Part shown: in pieces, positions 25,683-33,702 of the stretch | Numbering within the stretch: the first letter of the stretch is position 1 | Layout: each line of letters begins with the position of its first letter | Assembly (NCBI GenBank): GCA_963833585.1 | Contig: CAWHYF010000004.1 | Coordinates: 124,001 to 188,000 of the forward strand | DNA length: 64,000 nt | Direction of reading: 5' to 3' | DNA from: Bog-756 sp963833585 | GTDB lineage: Bacteria > Actinomycetota > Acidimicrobiia > Acidimicrobiales > RAAP-2 | The notes under the pieces: model-generated | What the model was told of the DNA's origin: nothing | The model's input: the letters and a program-made list of their open reading frames with translations, nothing else | The model's database searches: none | Made by a program: the position numbers and the translations under genes

Positions 25683-26988
25683 AGCGGCCGCCGCGACCGC
25701 TCCGGCCGTGCAGCCCGTCGACGACGGCGGCGGCGCTGGCCACCGAGCCGATGGCGGCGCCGAGGACGCACACCCCCGCCCAGCGATCGCGGTCGTAGAG
25801 GGAGCTGCCGATGGCCGAGCCCAACGCGCCCCCGGCGAAGTAGCACACCATGTAGGCCGAGTTGATCCGGCTCCGGGCGTCGGGAGCGAGGCGGTAGATC
25901 AGCGACTGGTTGGTGACCTGGAGCCCCTGCACCCCGGCGTCGAGCAGCACGATGCCGGTGATCAGCATGGCCAGGTCGTGGCGACCCCACCACAGAGGGA
26001 GGAATGACACCCCGACCAGCGACGCGAAGATGAACGTGGTACTCCTGGACCAGCCGCGGTCGGCCCACCGCCCGGCCACATTGGCGCACAGGGCACCGCT
26101 GGCCCCGACCAGTCCGAACAGGCCGATGGTCAAATCGCCGTAGTGGTAGGGGGCGCCGGCCAGCAAGAAGGCCATGGTGGTCCAGAACACACTGAAGGCG
26201 GCGAACCCCAGTGCGCCGAACAGGGCGCGGCGACGGAGCAGGGGCTCGCTCACCAGCAGGCGGGCCACCGAACGGAGCAGGGTGCCGTACCCGATACGGG
26301 GCCGGCTGCTCTCCCCGGGGAGGAGGCGGGCCAGCACCACGGCCAGGAGCGCCGTCAGTCCGGCCGCCATGACGTAGACCACCCGCCAGCTCGACGCCTG
26401 GGCCACGATGCCCGACACCGTCCGGGCCAGCAGGATGCCCAGCAGCAGTCCGCTCATCACCACGCCGACCACCCGGCCGCGATGCTCCTCGTCGGCCAGC
26501 GAGGCGGCCATCGGCACCAGAATCTGAGCGGCCACCGAACCGGCCCCCACGATCAGTCCGACCGCGATCAGCACGCCGATGTCGGGGGCGGCCGCCGAGA
26601 CCACCAGGCCCGAGGCCGTCACCAGCAGCACCGCCGGGACCAGCCAACGGCGGGTGAGCAGATCGCCCAGCGGCACCAGCAGGGCCAGCCCCACGGCGTA
26701 GCCGACCTGGGCGGAGGTGACCACCAGACCGGCCGTCCCCGAGCTGGTCCCGAACGACCGGGCCATGTCGTCGAGCACGGGTTGGGCGTAGTAGAGATTG
26801 GCCACCGACACACCACAGGCCAGTGCGAACAACAGGATCAGGGCCTGGCTCATCCCGTGCCGTCCGGCGGTGGCCGGGGTGGTGTCCCTGGCGGCGACAT
26901 CGGGCATGGCGGTCTCCAGTACTCCATCCACGATCGGACTGCTGACCTGCTGGTCGAGGGGGGCTGGCCGCCACCACGTGGAGTCCAT
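25681..26988 (-). CDS. MFS transporter (12-helix, drug/metabolite exporter type)
   Basis: The 435-residue protein has about twelve transmembrane helices. The first helix region ALACGVSVANLYYAQPVLDDMA and motif A-like GDLLTRRWLVP place it among AraJ/NepI-type MFS exporters of the cytoplasmic membrane. A second motif A-like loop is AGRWADRGWSR. Substrate unknown. The ATG at 26988 has a strong GGAGGGGG site 6 to 7 nt upstream on the minus strand. ATG 26907 (MPDVAARDTT), with GGAG upstream, is a shorter alternative. A hydrophilic N-terminus of about 45 residues precedes helix 1 if the long form is used. Confidence 0.87.
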   Translation of the reverse strand: MDSTWWRPAPLDQQVSSPIVDGVLETAMPDVAARDTTPATAGRHGMSQALILLFALACGVSVANLYYAQPVLDDMARSFGTSSGTAGLVVTSAQVGYAVGLALLVPLGDLLTRRWLVPAVLLVTASGLVVSAAAPDIGVLIAVGLIVGAGSVAAQILVPMAASLADEEHRGRVVGVVMSGLLLGILLARTVSGIVAQASSWRVVYVMAAGLTALLAVVLARLLPGESSRPRIGYGTLLRSVARLLVSEPLLRRRALFGALGFAAFSVFWTTMAFLLAGAPYHYGDLTIGLFGLVGASGALCANVAGRWADRGWSRSTTFIFASLVGVSFLPLWWGRHDLAMLITGIVLLDAGVQGLQVTNQSLIYRLAPDARSRINSAYMVCYFAGGALGSAIGSSLYDRDRWAGVCVLGAAIGSVASAAAVVDGLHGRSGRGGR

Positions 26989-27201
26989 CGCCGCCCCCTC
27001 CGGGTGGGCACGGTGGTGACCGTCGGCAGGAGGTGACCATCCCGGTCACCGGCGGCCGGCGAAACCCGCTTCCACCGAGTCGACCCAACCTACCCCCGGG
27101 TCGACCCGGGGATGTGGCCGACGACCCGACCCTGCCGATCGACGGCCGATAGGGTTGGCAGCCGACGCGTCCGGACCGTGATGCGGGAAGGTCGACAGGA
27201 G

Positions 27202-28020
27202 ATGCTCGTCGGGGTGCACCTACCTCAGTACGGACGGGTGGCTGGCGCAGACGCCATCACCCGGGCCGCCGCCCACGCCGAGGAGCTCGGCTTCCACGAT
27301 CTCTGGGTCAGCGACCACATCGTCCACCCCGCGGCTCAGGACTACCCGTCCCCCTACCTGTTCGACCCGTTGGTCACCCTGACCTGGGCGGCCGCCGCCA
27401 CCGGGCGGATCGGACTCGGCACCAGCGTGTTGGTCGTGCCGACCCACCACCCCCTCGAGCTGGCCAACTCGCTGGCCAGTCTGGACGCCCTGTCCGGGGG
27501 CCGCCTGACCATCGCCGTGGGGGTCGGATGGTCCGAGGCGGAGTACGCGGCCCTGGGACAGGACTTCCGCACCCGCGGCGCCCGGCTCGACGAGGCCCTC
27601 GACCTCTTCCACGCGGTCTGGACCGAGGACCCGGTGAGCTTCCACGGGAAGTTCACCTCCTTCGACGACCTCCGGGTCCTTCCCAAGCCCAACCGACCGA
27701 TTCCGATCTGGATCGGTGGGAGCAGCGAGCCGGCCTACCGCCGGAGCGCGCGGAAGGGCGACGGCTACCAGGCGGTGGGGCTCTCGGTCGAACAGGCGGG
27801 CCCGGTAGTCTCCCGGATCCGACGGGACCATCCCGAAACCAGCTTCCCCATCTCCCTCCGCACGGGCTGGGACCCCCAAGGCATGGACCCGGGACGTATC
27901 CGGGACGAACTGGCCGCCTTCACCGAGGCCGGTGTCCAGCACGTGGTGTCGGCGCCCTGGCGGCGCGATCCCGACCAGTGGCTGCGATCGATGGAGCTCC
28001 TCGCCGAGCTGGTGCTCTGA
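27202..28020 (+). CDS. LLM class F420-dependent oxidoreductase
   Basis: This 272-residue luciferase-like TIM-barrel protein begins MLVGVHLPQYGR and has HAEELGFHDLWVSDHIVHP (about residues 22-40), GTSVLVVPTHHPLELANSLASLD around residue 80, and GGRLTIAVGVGWSEAEYAALG. The last is typical of F420-dependent TIGR03619-type enzymes. These use coenzyme F420H2 or FMN for reductions or oxidations in the cytoplasm. A possible -10 (TAGGGT, 27150-27155) implies a short 5' leader. ATG 27181 is also in frame, but 27202 matches family starts. Substrate unknown; two further LLM genes occur in the window. Confidence 0.9.
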   Translation: MLVGVHLPQYGRVAGADAITRAAAHAEELGFHDLWVSDHIVHPAAQDYPSPYLFDPLVTLTWAAAATGRIGLGTSVLVVPTHHPLELANSLASLDALSGGRLTIAVGVGWSEAEYAALGQDFRTRGARLDEALDLFHAVWTEDPVSFHGKFTSFDDLRVLPKPNRPIPIWIGGSSEPAYRRSARKGDGYQAVGLSVEQAGPVVSRIRRDHPETSFPISLRTGWDPQGMDPGRIRDELAAFTEAGVQHVVSAPWRRDPDQWLRSMELLAELVL

Positions 28021-28152
28021 GCGCCCGAGGGACGACGGACCGGTCCTCACCTCGCGACGGTGCCGCCGCCATCTTCGGCCTCGTCGCCCCACGACGAGCG
28101 AGTCCCGTGGCCTCGTCGTCGAGGGCCACGGTACGGCGGGGCCCCGGGAGGG

Positions 28153-28158
28153 TAGGTT
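28153..28158 (+). promoter_or_regulatory. -10 element TAGGTT for the leaderless ligD ligase gene
   Basis: TAGGTT ends 6 nt before GTG 28165. It would drive the split LigD operon. Confidence 0.55.
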
Positions 28159-28164
28159 CCCGTG

Positions 28165-29631
28165 GTGATGGGTGAGGATGGGCTGTCGGAGTACCGGCGC
28201 AAGCGATCACCGGGTCGGACCCCCGAACCGGTGCCGACGGCCCGGACCACGGAGCGCCGTCCAGCCGGTGGCGAGACGGCCACCTTCGTGATCCAAGAGC
28301 ACCACGCCTCCAGCCTGCACTGGGACTTCCGGCTCGAACGGGACGGGGTTCTCGTGTCCTGGGCCCTGCCCAAGGGGCTGCCCCCGTCACCGGAGGTGAA
28401 CCACCTGGCCGTCCACGTGGAGGACCACCCGCTGGAGTACGGCGGCTTCGCCGGCCGCATTCCCGAGGGTGAGTACGGGGCGGGGACCGTCACCATCTGG
28501 GACCACGGCACCTACCGATGCGAGAAGTGGAACGACCACGAGGTCATGGTGGTGCTCGACGGCGAGCGGGCCAAGGGTCGTTACGTCCTGTTCCCCACCC
28601 ACGGCAAGAATTGGATGATCCACCGGATGGACGCGGTGGCCGGTGGATTCGAGCCCCTCCCCGAATCGCTCGAGCCCATGCTGGCCACGGCCGGTGGGTT
28701 GCCGGCCGACGACCGACCCTGGGCCTACGAGTTCAAGTGGGACGGCATCCGGGCCCTGGCCTGGGTGGACGGCGGCCGCGCCCGGGCCCGGAGCCGGACC
28801 GGGGCCGACATCACCGCGTCGTTCCCGGAGCTGAGGGCCCTGGGTGAGGCGATGGGGAGCAATCAGGCCGTCCTGGACGGTGAGCTCGTCGTCCTGGAGG
28901 AGGGGGGCCGCCCGTCGTTCTCCCGGCTCCAGCACCGGCTGCAGCTCACCGGCCCGAAGGCGGTGGCCCGCACCGCCCGGGAACACCCGGTCAGCTTCGT
29001 GATCTTCGATCTCCTCCACCTGAACGGCCACTCGGTGATCGGTGCCACCTACGATCAGCGCCGGGCCCTCCTCGAGCAGCTGGAGCTGGGTGGCCCCACC
29101 TGGGGCCTCACCCCGTCGTTCACCGACGAGCCCGGAGCCGACGTCCTGGCCGCCGCGGCCCGACTCCGGATGGAGGGCGTGGTGGCCAAGCGCCGGGAGT
29201 CCCTCTACCGTCCCGGTAAACGGAGCTCCGACTGGATCAAGGTGAAGAACCAGCGGACCCAGGAGGTGGTCGTCGGCGGATGGACCCGGGGCCGGGGCTC
29301 GAGGGGGTCCACCTTCGGGGCCCTGCTGCTCGGGCTGGCGTCGCCGACCTCACCTCGCCGGCTTTCCTTCGTGGGCAAGGTCGGCACGGGATTCAGCCAG
29401 TCGGCCCGGGAGGAACTCCTGGCCCGACTGCGCCCCCTCGAGCGCACGACGAGTCCGTTCGACGCCGAGCTCGGCCGAAGTGTGGTGGGCGACGGGGCGT
29501 CCTGGGCCCGTCCCGAGCTGGTCGGCGAGGTCCGCTTCACCGAGTGGACCCCCGACGGCCACCTCCGGCACCCCAGCTGGCGGGGCCTGCGGATGGACAA
29601 GCGGCCGGGAGACGTGCGACGTGAGCCCTAG
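28165..29631 (+). CDS. ligD: LigD-type protein: 3'-phosphoesterase plus ATP-dependent DNA ligase
   Basis: The 488-residue protein joins two LigD modules. Residues about 35-150 are the 3'-phosphoesterase, with His/Asp residues in FVIQEHHASSLHWDFRLERD and HVEDHPLEYGGF and the motif PEGEYGAGTV. Residues about 165-485 are the ATP-dependent ligase with nucleotidyl Lys in EFKWDGIRAL (K about 191), LDGELVVL, FVIFDLLHLNG, EGVVAKRRES and SDWIKVKN, plus an OB-fold. The polymerase module usually fused to it is encoded separately by the overlapping next gene. It would clean and seal double-strand breaks held by Ku. GTG 28165 is leaderless by the position of TAGGTT. Confidence 0.92.
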   Translation: MMGEDGLSEYRRKRSPGRTPEPVPTARTTERRPAGGETATFVIQEHHASSLHWDFRLERDGVLVSWALPKGLPPSPEVNHLAVHVEDHPLEYGGFAGRIPEGEYGAGTVTIWDHGTYRCEKWNDHEVMVVLDGERAKGRYVLFPTHGKNWMIHRMDAVAGGFEPLPESLEPMLATAGGLPADDRPWAYEFKWDGIRALAWVDGGRARARSRTGADITASFPELRALGEAMGSNQAVLDGELVVLEEGGRPSFSRLQHRLQLTGPKAVARTAREHPVSFVIFDLLHLNGHSVIGATYDQRRALLEQLELGGPTWGLTPSFTDEPGADVLAAAARLRMEGVVAKRRESLYRPGKRSSDWIKVKNQRTQEVVVGGWTRGRGSRGSTFGALLLGLASPTSPRRLSFVGKVGTGFSQSAREELLARLRPLERTTSPFDAELGRSVVGDGASWARPELVGEVRFTEWTPDGHLRHPSWRGLRMDKRPGDVRREP

Positions 29632-30517
29632 CGCCGCCACCCGGGTCACCGTGGAGGGGAGGGAACTGTCGGTGACCAATCTGGACAAGGTCCTCTACCC
29701 GACCGCCGGATTCACCAAGGGACAGGTCATCGAGTACTACATGCGGGTGGGCGGGATGATGCTCCCCCACCTGGCGGACCGGCCGGTCACCATGAAGCGG
29801 TACCCGAACGGCGTCGACCAGAAGTACTTCTTCGAGAAGCACTCGCCGGCCCACGCTCCCGAGTGGGTCCGTCAGCTCGACGTGCCGTCGGAGCGCGGCC
29901 AGGGGACCGTCTCCTACAGCGTGATCGACGACCTGGCTGCGCTGGCCTGGGCGGCCAACCTGGCCTCGCTGGAGCTGCACGTACCGCTGTGGCACGCCGG
30001 TCGGCGGCGGAAGCTCCCCGGCCCCCCCGACCACATGGTCTTCGACCTCGACCCCGGGGAGGGCGCGACCATCGTCGAGTGCAGTCGCGTGGCGACGATG
30101 ATCGCCGGCCAGCTCGACCCACGGGGCCTCGACGTCTTCGCCAAGACCAGCGGGTCCAAGGGACTCCAGCTCTACGTCCCGCTCGGCCCTCGGGCCACCT
30201 GGGACAAGGTGCGGGAGGACGCCCACACGGTGGCCCGCACCCTCGAGCAGTCGAGTCCCGGACTGGTGGTGTCCAACATGCGCAAGAGTCTCCGTCGGGG
30301 CAAGGTGCTCATCGACTGGAGTCAGAATCACCCGGCCAAGACCACGGTGGCCGCCTACTCGCTGCGCGGACGGCCCGAGCCCACGGTGTCCACCCCGGTC
30401 ACCTGGGAGGAGGTGCAGCGCTGCGCCGACCGTGGCCGTCCCGAGCTGCTGCGGTTCACCGCCGACGACGTGCTCGACCGGGTGGATCGACTCGGCGATC
30501 TGTTCGCCCCGGTCTGA
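29621..30517 (+). CDS. LigD polymerase (archaeo-eukaryotic primase-type) domain protein
   Basis: The 298-residue protein is the stand-alone polymerase module of LigD, used for fill-in and ribonucleotide addition at breaks. It shows VTNLDKVLYPTAGFTKG, PVTMKRYPNGVDQKYFFEKH, the metal motif VFDLDPGEG (about residues 139-147), TSGSKGLQLYVPL and the third acidic residue in KVLIDWSQN. Where many LigD polymerases have His in the SGSKGLH motif, this one has Gln. The GTG overlaps the ligase stop by 11 nt, so the two are made together. The 3' end faces Ku across a hairpin. Confidence 0.9.
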   Translation: MSPSAATRVTVEGRELSVTNLDKVLYPTAGFTKGQVIEYYMRVGGMMLPHLADRPVTMKRYPNGVDQKYFFEKHSPAHAPEWVRQLDVPSERGQGTVSYSVIDDLAALAWAANLASLELHVPLWHAGRRRKLPGPPDHMVFDLDPGEGATIVECSRVATMIAGQLDPRGLDVFAKTSGSKGLQLYVPLGPRATWDKVREDAHTVARTLEQSSPGLVVSNMRKSLRRGKVLIDWSQNHPAKTTVAAYSLRGRPEPTVSTPVTWEEVQRCADRGRPELLRFTADDVLDRVDRLGDLFAPV

Positions 30518-30543
30518 ACCGGGGCGGGGCCGTCCCGCCCGGT
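30518..30543. terminator. Hairpin between LigD polymerase and Ku genes
   Basis: ACCGGGGCGGGG and CCCGCCCGGT flank a short loop and pair with one bulge. The hairpin lies exactly between two convergent stop codons, so it likely terminates both transcripts. Confidence 0.55.
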
Positions 30544-31502
30544 CAGGACGCCTTGCGCCGAGGCGTCGGCTTGGCCTTGGGTGCGGCCTTGGTGGACCGG
30601 GCGGCCCGCTTGGCCGCCGGGGCGCCGTCGCCGACCTTGGCCGTCTTCTTGATGGGCGTGGTCTTGGCCTCCCCGCGGGCGCTCTTGGCCGCCCCCGAGG
30701 ACGACTTGGCCGTCCGCTGGGACTTCACCGAATCGATGCTGGCACTGAGGACCTCCATCAGGTCGACCACCTTGGTGGAGGCCGGCGTCTCCTCGACGCC
30801 GGTGACGATCTCGCTTCCCGAGCGCTTGGCCTCGATGAGGACCTCGACCTTCTCGCGGTGGGTGTCGTGGTACTTGTCCGGATCCCACTCGCTCTCCATC
30901 GACTCCAGCAGGAGGTCGGCCATCGACAGCTCGCGGTCGCTCAGCTCCGATGCGTCCGGCAGGTCGGGAAGTTCCTTCGACGGCGAACGGATCTCATCGG
31001 CGAAGTACATGGTCTCCAGCTTGAGGACGTCGTCGTCCGGCCGGATGGTCACCGGGTACTCCTTGTTCCTCATCACCACCGTGCCGATGGCCACCTTGTT
31101 GGCGTTGCGCATCACCTGCCGGAGGAGGGCGTAGGCCTTGTTGGCGGCCTCCCCCTCGGGGGCCAGGTAGTAGGTCGCCCGGTAGAAGACCGGGTCGATC
31201 TGATCGAGATCGACGAAGTCGGTGATCTCGATCAGGCGGGACTTCTCCGGCTCGGCCGATTCGAGCTCCTCGTCGGTGAGGAGGACGTACTCGCCTCCCC
31301 CGAGGTCGAATCCCCTGACGATCTTCCCGGCCGGGACCTCCTCGCCGGTCCGCTCGTTGACCTTCTTGTAGCGGATCCGGTCCGAGGTGCCCTCTTCGAA
31401 CTGGTTGAAGTGGATCGTCTTGTCCTGGGTGGCTGAATACACCCCCACCGGGACGTTGACCAGACCGAAATTGAGCGCGCCCTTCCAAATGGCTCGTGGC
31501 AT
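30543..31502 (-). CDS. ku: Non-homologous end-joining protein Ku
   Basis: The 319-residue Ku homologue starts MPRAIWKGALNFGLVNVPV and contains the core beta-barrel/ring blocks RIRYKKVNERTGEEV, VRGFDLGGGEYVLLTDEEL, DLDQIDPVFYRATYYLAP and AIGTVVMRNKEY. A C-terminal Lys/Ala/Pro-rich tail of about 60 residues follows (KSSSGAAKSARGEAK and onward), typical of actinobacterial Ku tails that bind DNA. Ku homodimers encircle DNA ends and recruit LigD. It converges with the split ligD operon and starts divergently from a small unknown gene; AATGAT lies 6 nt before its ATG on the minus strand, suggesting a leaderless start. Confidence 0.96.
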   Translation of the reverse strand: MPRAIWKGALNFGLVNVPVGVYSATQDKTIHFNQFEEGTSDRIRYKKVNERTGEEVPAGKIVRGFDLGGGEYVLLTDEELESAEPEKSRLIEITDFVDLDQIDPVFYRATYYLAPEGEAANKAYALLRQVMRNANKVAIGTVVMRNKEYPVTIRPDDDVLKLETMYFADEIRSPSKELPDLPDASELSDRELSMADLLLESMESEWDPDKYHDTHREKVEVLIEAKRSGSEIVTGVEETPASTKVVDLMEVLSASIDSVKSQRTAKSSSGAAKSARGEAKTTPIKKTAKVGDGAPAAKRAARSTKAAPKAKPTPRRKAS

Positions 31503-31571
31503 GCCCTTATCATTACCCAGCTCAGGGCCCATCCACCACCCCTGATACACCCTTTTGTCACACTGGCCCCT

Positions 31572-31982
31572 GTGGATGAGTTCGTCGACTTCGGAGAGGC
31601 CGTTTTGCGGAATCTCGACTCGTTGGTCCCCCAGGAGACCATCCGTGCCGATCTCGCCCTTGAGCTGGGACTTACCGCCTGGATGCGCCAGAGCGAGACC
31701 GGTCTCGAGGAGGCCCTCGACCAGCTCTGGGAGGCCAGGGAGGCCCTGATCACCGCCGGTGGGCTGGATCCGGCCACCGAGCCCGTCCCGTTTGGGGGAC
31801 GAGCCCCCCAGACCGCGCTGCTCCATCTGGCCGTGTACCTGGGCACGCTGGTGGACCGGGCCGCCGCTCACGCCGGGTGCGACCCCGGCACCCTGGCCAA
31901 ACGGGCCGCCGAGGTCCTGGCGGCACGGCCCCCCAGCTTCCGGTCGAGACGCCGGCAACTGCTGGAGCGCCGGACCTCCTGA
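31572..31982 (+). CDS. Small uncharacterised helical protein next to Ku
   Basis: The 136-residue product begins with GTG and is mostly helical and acidic in the first half (LRNLDSLVPQETIRADLALELGL, EEALDQLWEAREALI). It ends in a basic tail (SFRSRRRQLLERRT). No known domain, signal peptide or membrane segment is seen. The region ALLHLAVYLGTLVDRAAAHAG could form a helical hairpin. It starts divergently from Ku, 69 bp away. CACACT lies 7 nt before the GTG and may be a leaderless -10. Codon usage looks normal for the window, which supports it as a real gene. Confidence 0.7.
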   Translation: MDEFVDFGEAVLRNLDSLVPQETIRADLALELGLTAWMRQSETGLEEALDQLWEAREALITAGGLDPATEPVPFGGRAPQTALLHLAVYLGTLVDRAAAHAGCDPGTLAKRAAEVLAARPPSFRSRRRQLLERRTS

Positions 31983-32000
31983 CCCTACGGGCTCCGGCGA

Positions 32001-32096
32001 CCCGTCCTGTGGGACGGTGGTGGGCCCGTCCTGTGGGACGGTGGTGGGCCCGTCCTGTGGGACGGTGGTGGGCCCGTCCTGTGGGACGGTAGTGGG
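32001..32096 (+). repeat. Four tandem 24-bp repeats, each with a 6-bp stem hairpin
   Basis: Four units of exactly 24 bp (32001, 32025, 32049, 32073). Each begins CCCGTCCTGTGGGACGGT and ends in a G-rich spacer. Each unit holds CCGTCC-TGTG-GGACGG, a 6-bp stem with a 4-nt loop. Copies 1-3 are identical; copy 4 differs by one base (GGTAGTGGG for GGTGGTGGG). The array ends at the base before ATG 32097. It could be operator sites, an mRNA structure controlling translation, or a slippage-generated array. Confidence 0.92.
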
Positions 32097-32426
32097 ATGG
32101 ACCCAACGTCATCGGGTGCTCCGCCGACTCCACCGATCCCGCCCGATGTGGCCCTGGCCCACCCCATCGCCGGGTGGTCCAACCGGGTCACCTTCCACGA
32201 CGTGTGCCGGGAGTGTGGTCGACGGATCACCGGGTTCGTCTGCGACAGCGGTCGTCTCACCCACCTGCGGGACGGCCGTTGGACCGTCGAGATCCAGTGG
32301 CAGCACGACGGTGAGGGCGCGGTCCGGTGTGATGTCGCCCCGACGGAACGCGGGCCGTGGGCGAGGTCGGCCGATCCTGGCCCAACCGGGGTGCCCGCGC
32401 CGTCGGAGGGGGGAGCCCAGCCCTGA
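32097..32426 (+). CDS. Small protein with a CxxC motif, unknown function
   Basis: The 109-residue protein has a Pro-rich N-terminus (SSGAPPTPPIPPD) and a middle with CRECGRRITGFVCDSGR, where three Cys could form a zinc knuckle or redox site. The following strand is WTVEIQWQHDGEGAV and the tail is low in complexity. No family recognised. The ATG directly follows the 24-bp hairpin array with no separate Shine-Dalgarno, so its expression is probably governed by the repeats. Confidence 0.62.
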   Translation: MDPTSSGAPPTPPIPPDVALAHPIAGWSNRVTFHDVCRECGRRITGFVCDSGRLTHLRDGRWTVEIQWQHDGEGAVRCDVAPTERGPWARSADPGPTGVPAPSEGGAQP

Positions 32427-32482
32427 GACCCCGGGCCCACCGGGCCACGTCGGCCGGCGGCTGGGTGGGGGACCACCGCGCC

Positions 32483-32488
32483 TAGATT
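32483..32488 (+). promoter_or_regulatory. -10 element TAGATT before a tiny leaderless ORF
   Basis: TAGATT ends 6 nt before ATG 32495, which opens a six-codon ORF overlapping the next gene. Confidence 0.5.
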
Positions 32489-32494
32489 CGGGGT

Positions 32495-32515
32495 ATGGCA
32501 GGTGCGACCGCATGA
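32495..32515 (+). CDS. Six-codon leaderless upstream ORF (MAGATA)
   Basis: ATG 32495 lies at leaderless spacing from TAGATT, and the ORF ends at TGA 32513-32515. Its stop overlaps ATG 32512 of the membrane protein as ATGA. Ribosomes starting on the leaderless mRNA would stop exactly on the next start and could reinitiate. The peptide itself need not have a function. This is inferred from geometry only. Confidence 0.4.
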   Translation: MAGATA

Positions 32516-32952
32516 TTCGGCCGGCGACCTCGTTACGGCTGGCGCTGATCCTGATCTTCCTCGGAGTGGCCGGCACGGTCTTCGCCGTCACCGGCCTGTG
32601 GGCCGCCCTCCCGGCGCCGGCGGCCGGCGGCACCTGCGGACCAGGTCGGGGATCCGAGGCCGCGGTGGAGGCCCTGGTCAACCCGGTCTCGATCGGTGCC
32701 GGCCCCGAACCGGCCCCGGGCCAGGTGGCGGCGCACGCCCAGTGGACCCGGTTCGTCCACGAGTGCCAGACGGCTGCGGACGACCGGGCCCTCGCCACCC
32801 TGCCCATCCTGATCCTCTCGATCGGCCTGGCGGTGGCCGGCCTGCTCCTGGTCCGCTCCCGGGGGCCAGCCGGGCGGGCGGAGACCGAAGCCGACCCCCG
32901 GGCCCATGAGGGCCTCGTCGGAACGGACGGGCCTCGCTGGGGCTCGCTCTGA
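32512..32952 (+). CDS. Small membrane protein with two transmembrane segments
   Basis: The 146-residue protein has an N-terminal hydrophobic helix (SLRLALILIFLGVAGTVFAVTG), an exported loop of about 75 residues with two Cys (GGTCGPG and FVHECQTA), and a second helix (LATLPILILSIGLAVAGLLLV). A charged cytoplasmic tail follows. It is not related to a family I recognise. Its ATG overlaps the stop of a six-codon leaderless ORF, suggesting coupled translation. A strong hairpin lies downstream. Confidence 0.7.
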   Translation: MIRPATSLRLALILIFLGVAGTVFAVTGLWAALPAPAAGGTCGPGRGSEAAVEALVNPVSIGAGPEPAPGQVAAHAQWTRFVHECQTAADDRALATLPILILSIGLAVAGLLLVRSRGPAGRAETEADPRAHEGLVGTDGPRWGSL

Positions 32953-33028
32953 ACCGTCCGGCCCGGGTCGCGGGCTCCATGGCTCGGGCACCCGGGCGAC
33001 GGGCGCATTGAGCACACCTGGCCCCGGC

Positions 33029-33063
33029 GGTACCCAAGGTCCCGTTCCGAAGGGACCGGTACC
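33029..33063. terminator. Strong bidirectional hairpin between convergent genes
   Basis: GGTACC-CAA-GGTCCC, loop GTTCCGAA, GGGACC-GGTACC: two 6-bp stem blocks with one small bulge. It sits between the membrane-protein gene and the convergent TetR gene. It should act as a terminator for both, although no U-run follows. Confidence 0.65.
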
Positions 33064-33066
33064 TAC

Positions 33067-33651
33067 CTATCCCTGGTAGCGGAGACCGTCGAGTGTCACG
33101 TCGAGGAGCCGGTCGAGCTGCCCCGGCGTTGCGGTCTGGATCTTGGCGATGCCTCCGACCAGTTGGATGACCTCTTCGATCGTCGTGTCGGCCCGGGCCA
33201 ACTGCGCCTCCTGGGCCCGCCGCAGCAGCGGTTCACCACTGGCATACATCGTCCGGCGGCAGGTCTGGAAGACATCGGCGTCCCGGCTCCGGTAGGTCAA
33301 CAGCTCCTCGGCGAGTGCCTGCTTGGTCGCCAGGTAGGCGACGAACCGGTGGAGCCATGCCACCAGGGCCTCCCAGGGCGGCTCGTCGGACAGGGCGACA
33401 GCCGACCGGCACAGGGCATCCACCTCTTCGACGTAGACCGCTTCGAGCAGGGCCTGCCGGGTCGGAAAGTGCCGATAGAGCGTGCCGATCCCCACCCCGG
33501 CCCGGCGGGCGATGTCTTCCAGCGAAGCGGCTCGGTCGTCCTCGGTGAACGCCTCCCGGCCGGCGGCGATCAACTTCTCGTAATTCCGGCGGGCGTCGGC
33601 CCGCTTGGGCCGGTCGGACAGGAGGTCCGCGGTGGTCTCAGTGCTGGTCAT
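33067..33651 (-). CDS. TetR family repressor of the adjacent MFS exporter
   Basis: The 194-residue protein has a TetR helix-turn-helix (RNYEKLIAAGREAFTED, ASLEDIARRAGVGIGTLYRHFPTRQALLEAVY, about residues 22-75). The C-terminal ligand domain is of the TetR_C type often found controlling DHA2 exporters. It is transcribed divergently from the MFS gene across 122 bp holding three GGAGG-N3-CCTCC palindromes, one of them inside the MFS core promoter. It should repress the exporter, and itself, until a ligand binds. Ligand unknown. Confidence 0.93.
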   Translation of the reverse strand: MTSTETTADLLSDRPKRADARRNYEKLIAAGREAFTEDDRAASLEDIARRAGVGIGTLYRHFPTRQALLEAVYVEEVDALCRSAVALSDEPPWEALVAWLHRFVAYLATKQALAEELLTYRSRDADVFQTCRRTMYASGEPLLRRAQEAQLARADTTIEEVIQLVGGIAKIQTATPGQLDRLLDVTLDGLRYQG

Positions 33652-33671
33652 AGGGCGAACGGTCTCCGAAC

Positions 33672-33700
33672 TTGCAAAACGGAGGTTACCTCCGTAAACT
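33672..33700 (+). promoter_or_regulatory. Core promoter of the MFS exporter gene
   Basis: TTGCAA (33672-33677) and TAAACT (33695-33700) are separated by 17 nt. Operator 1 fills the spacer, so bound repressor would block RNA polymerase. The Shine-Dalgarno GGAG lies 8 nt before ATG 33774. Confidence 0.6.
33679..33695. promoter_or_regulatory. TetR operator 1 (perfect 17-bp palindrome)
   Basis: ACGGAGGTTACCTCCGT is a perfect palindrome around a central T and lies between the -35 and -10 of the MFS promoter. Its centre is 24 bp from operator 2. Confidence 0.75.
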
Positions 33701-33702
33701 AA

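Noticed and set aside
32001..32096. Repeat array as a CRISPR
   Set aside because: The units are contiguous without spacers and there are no cas genes.
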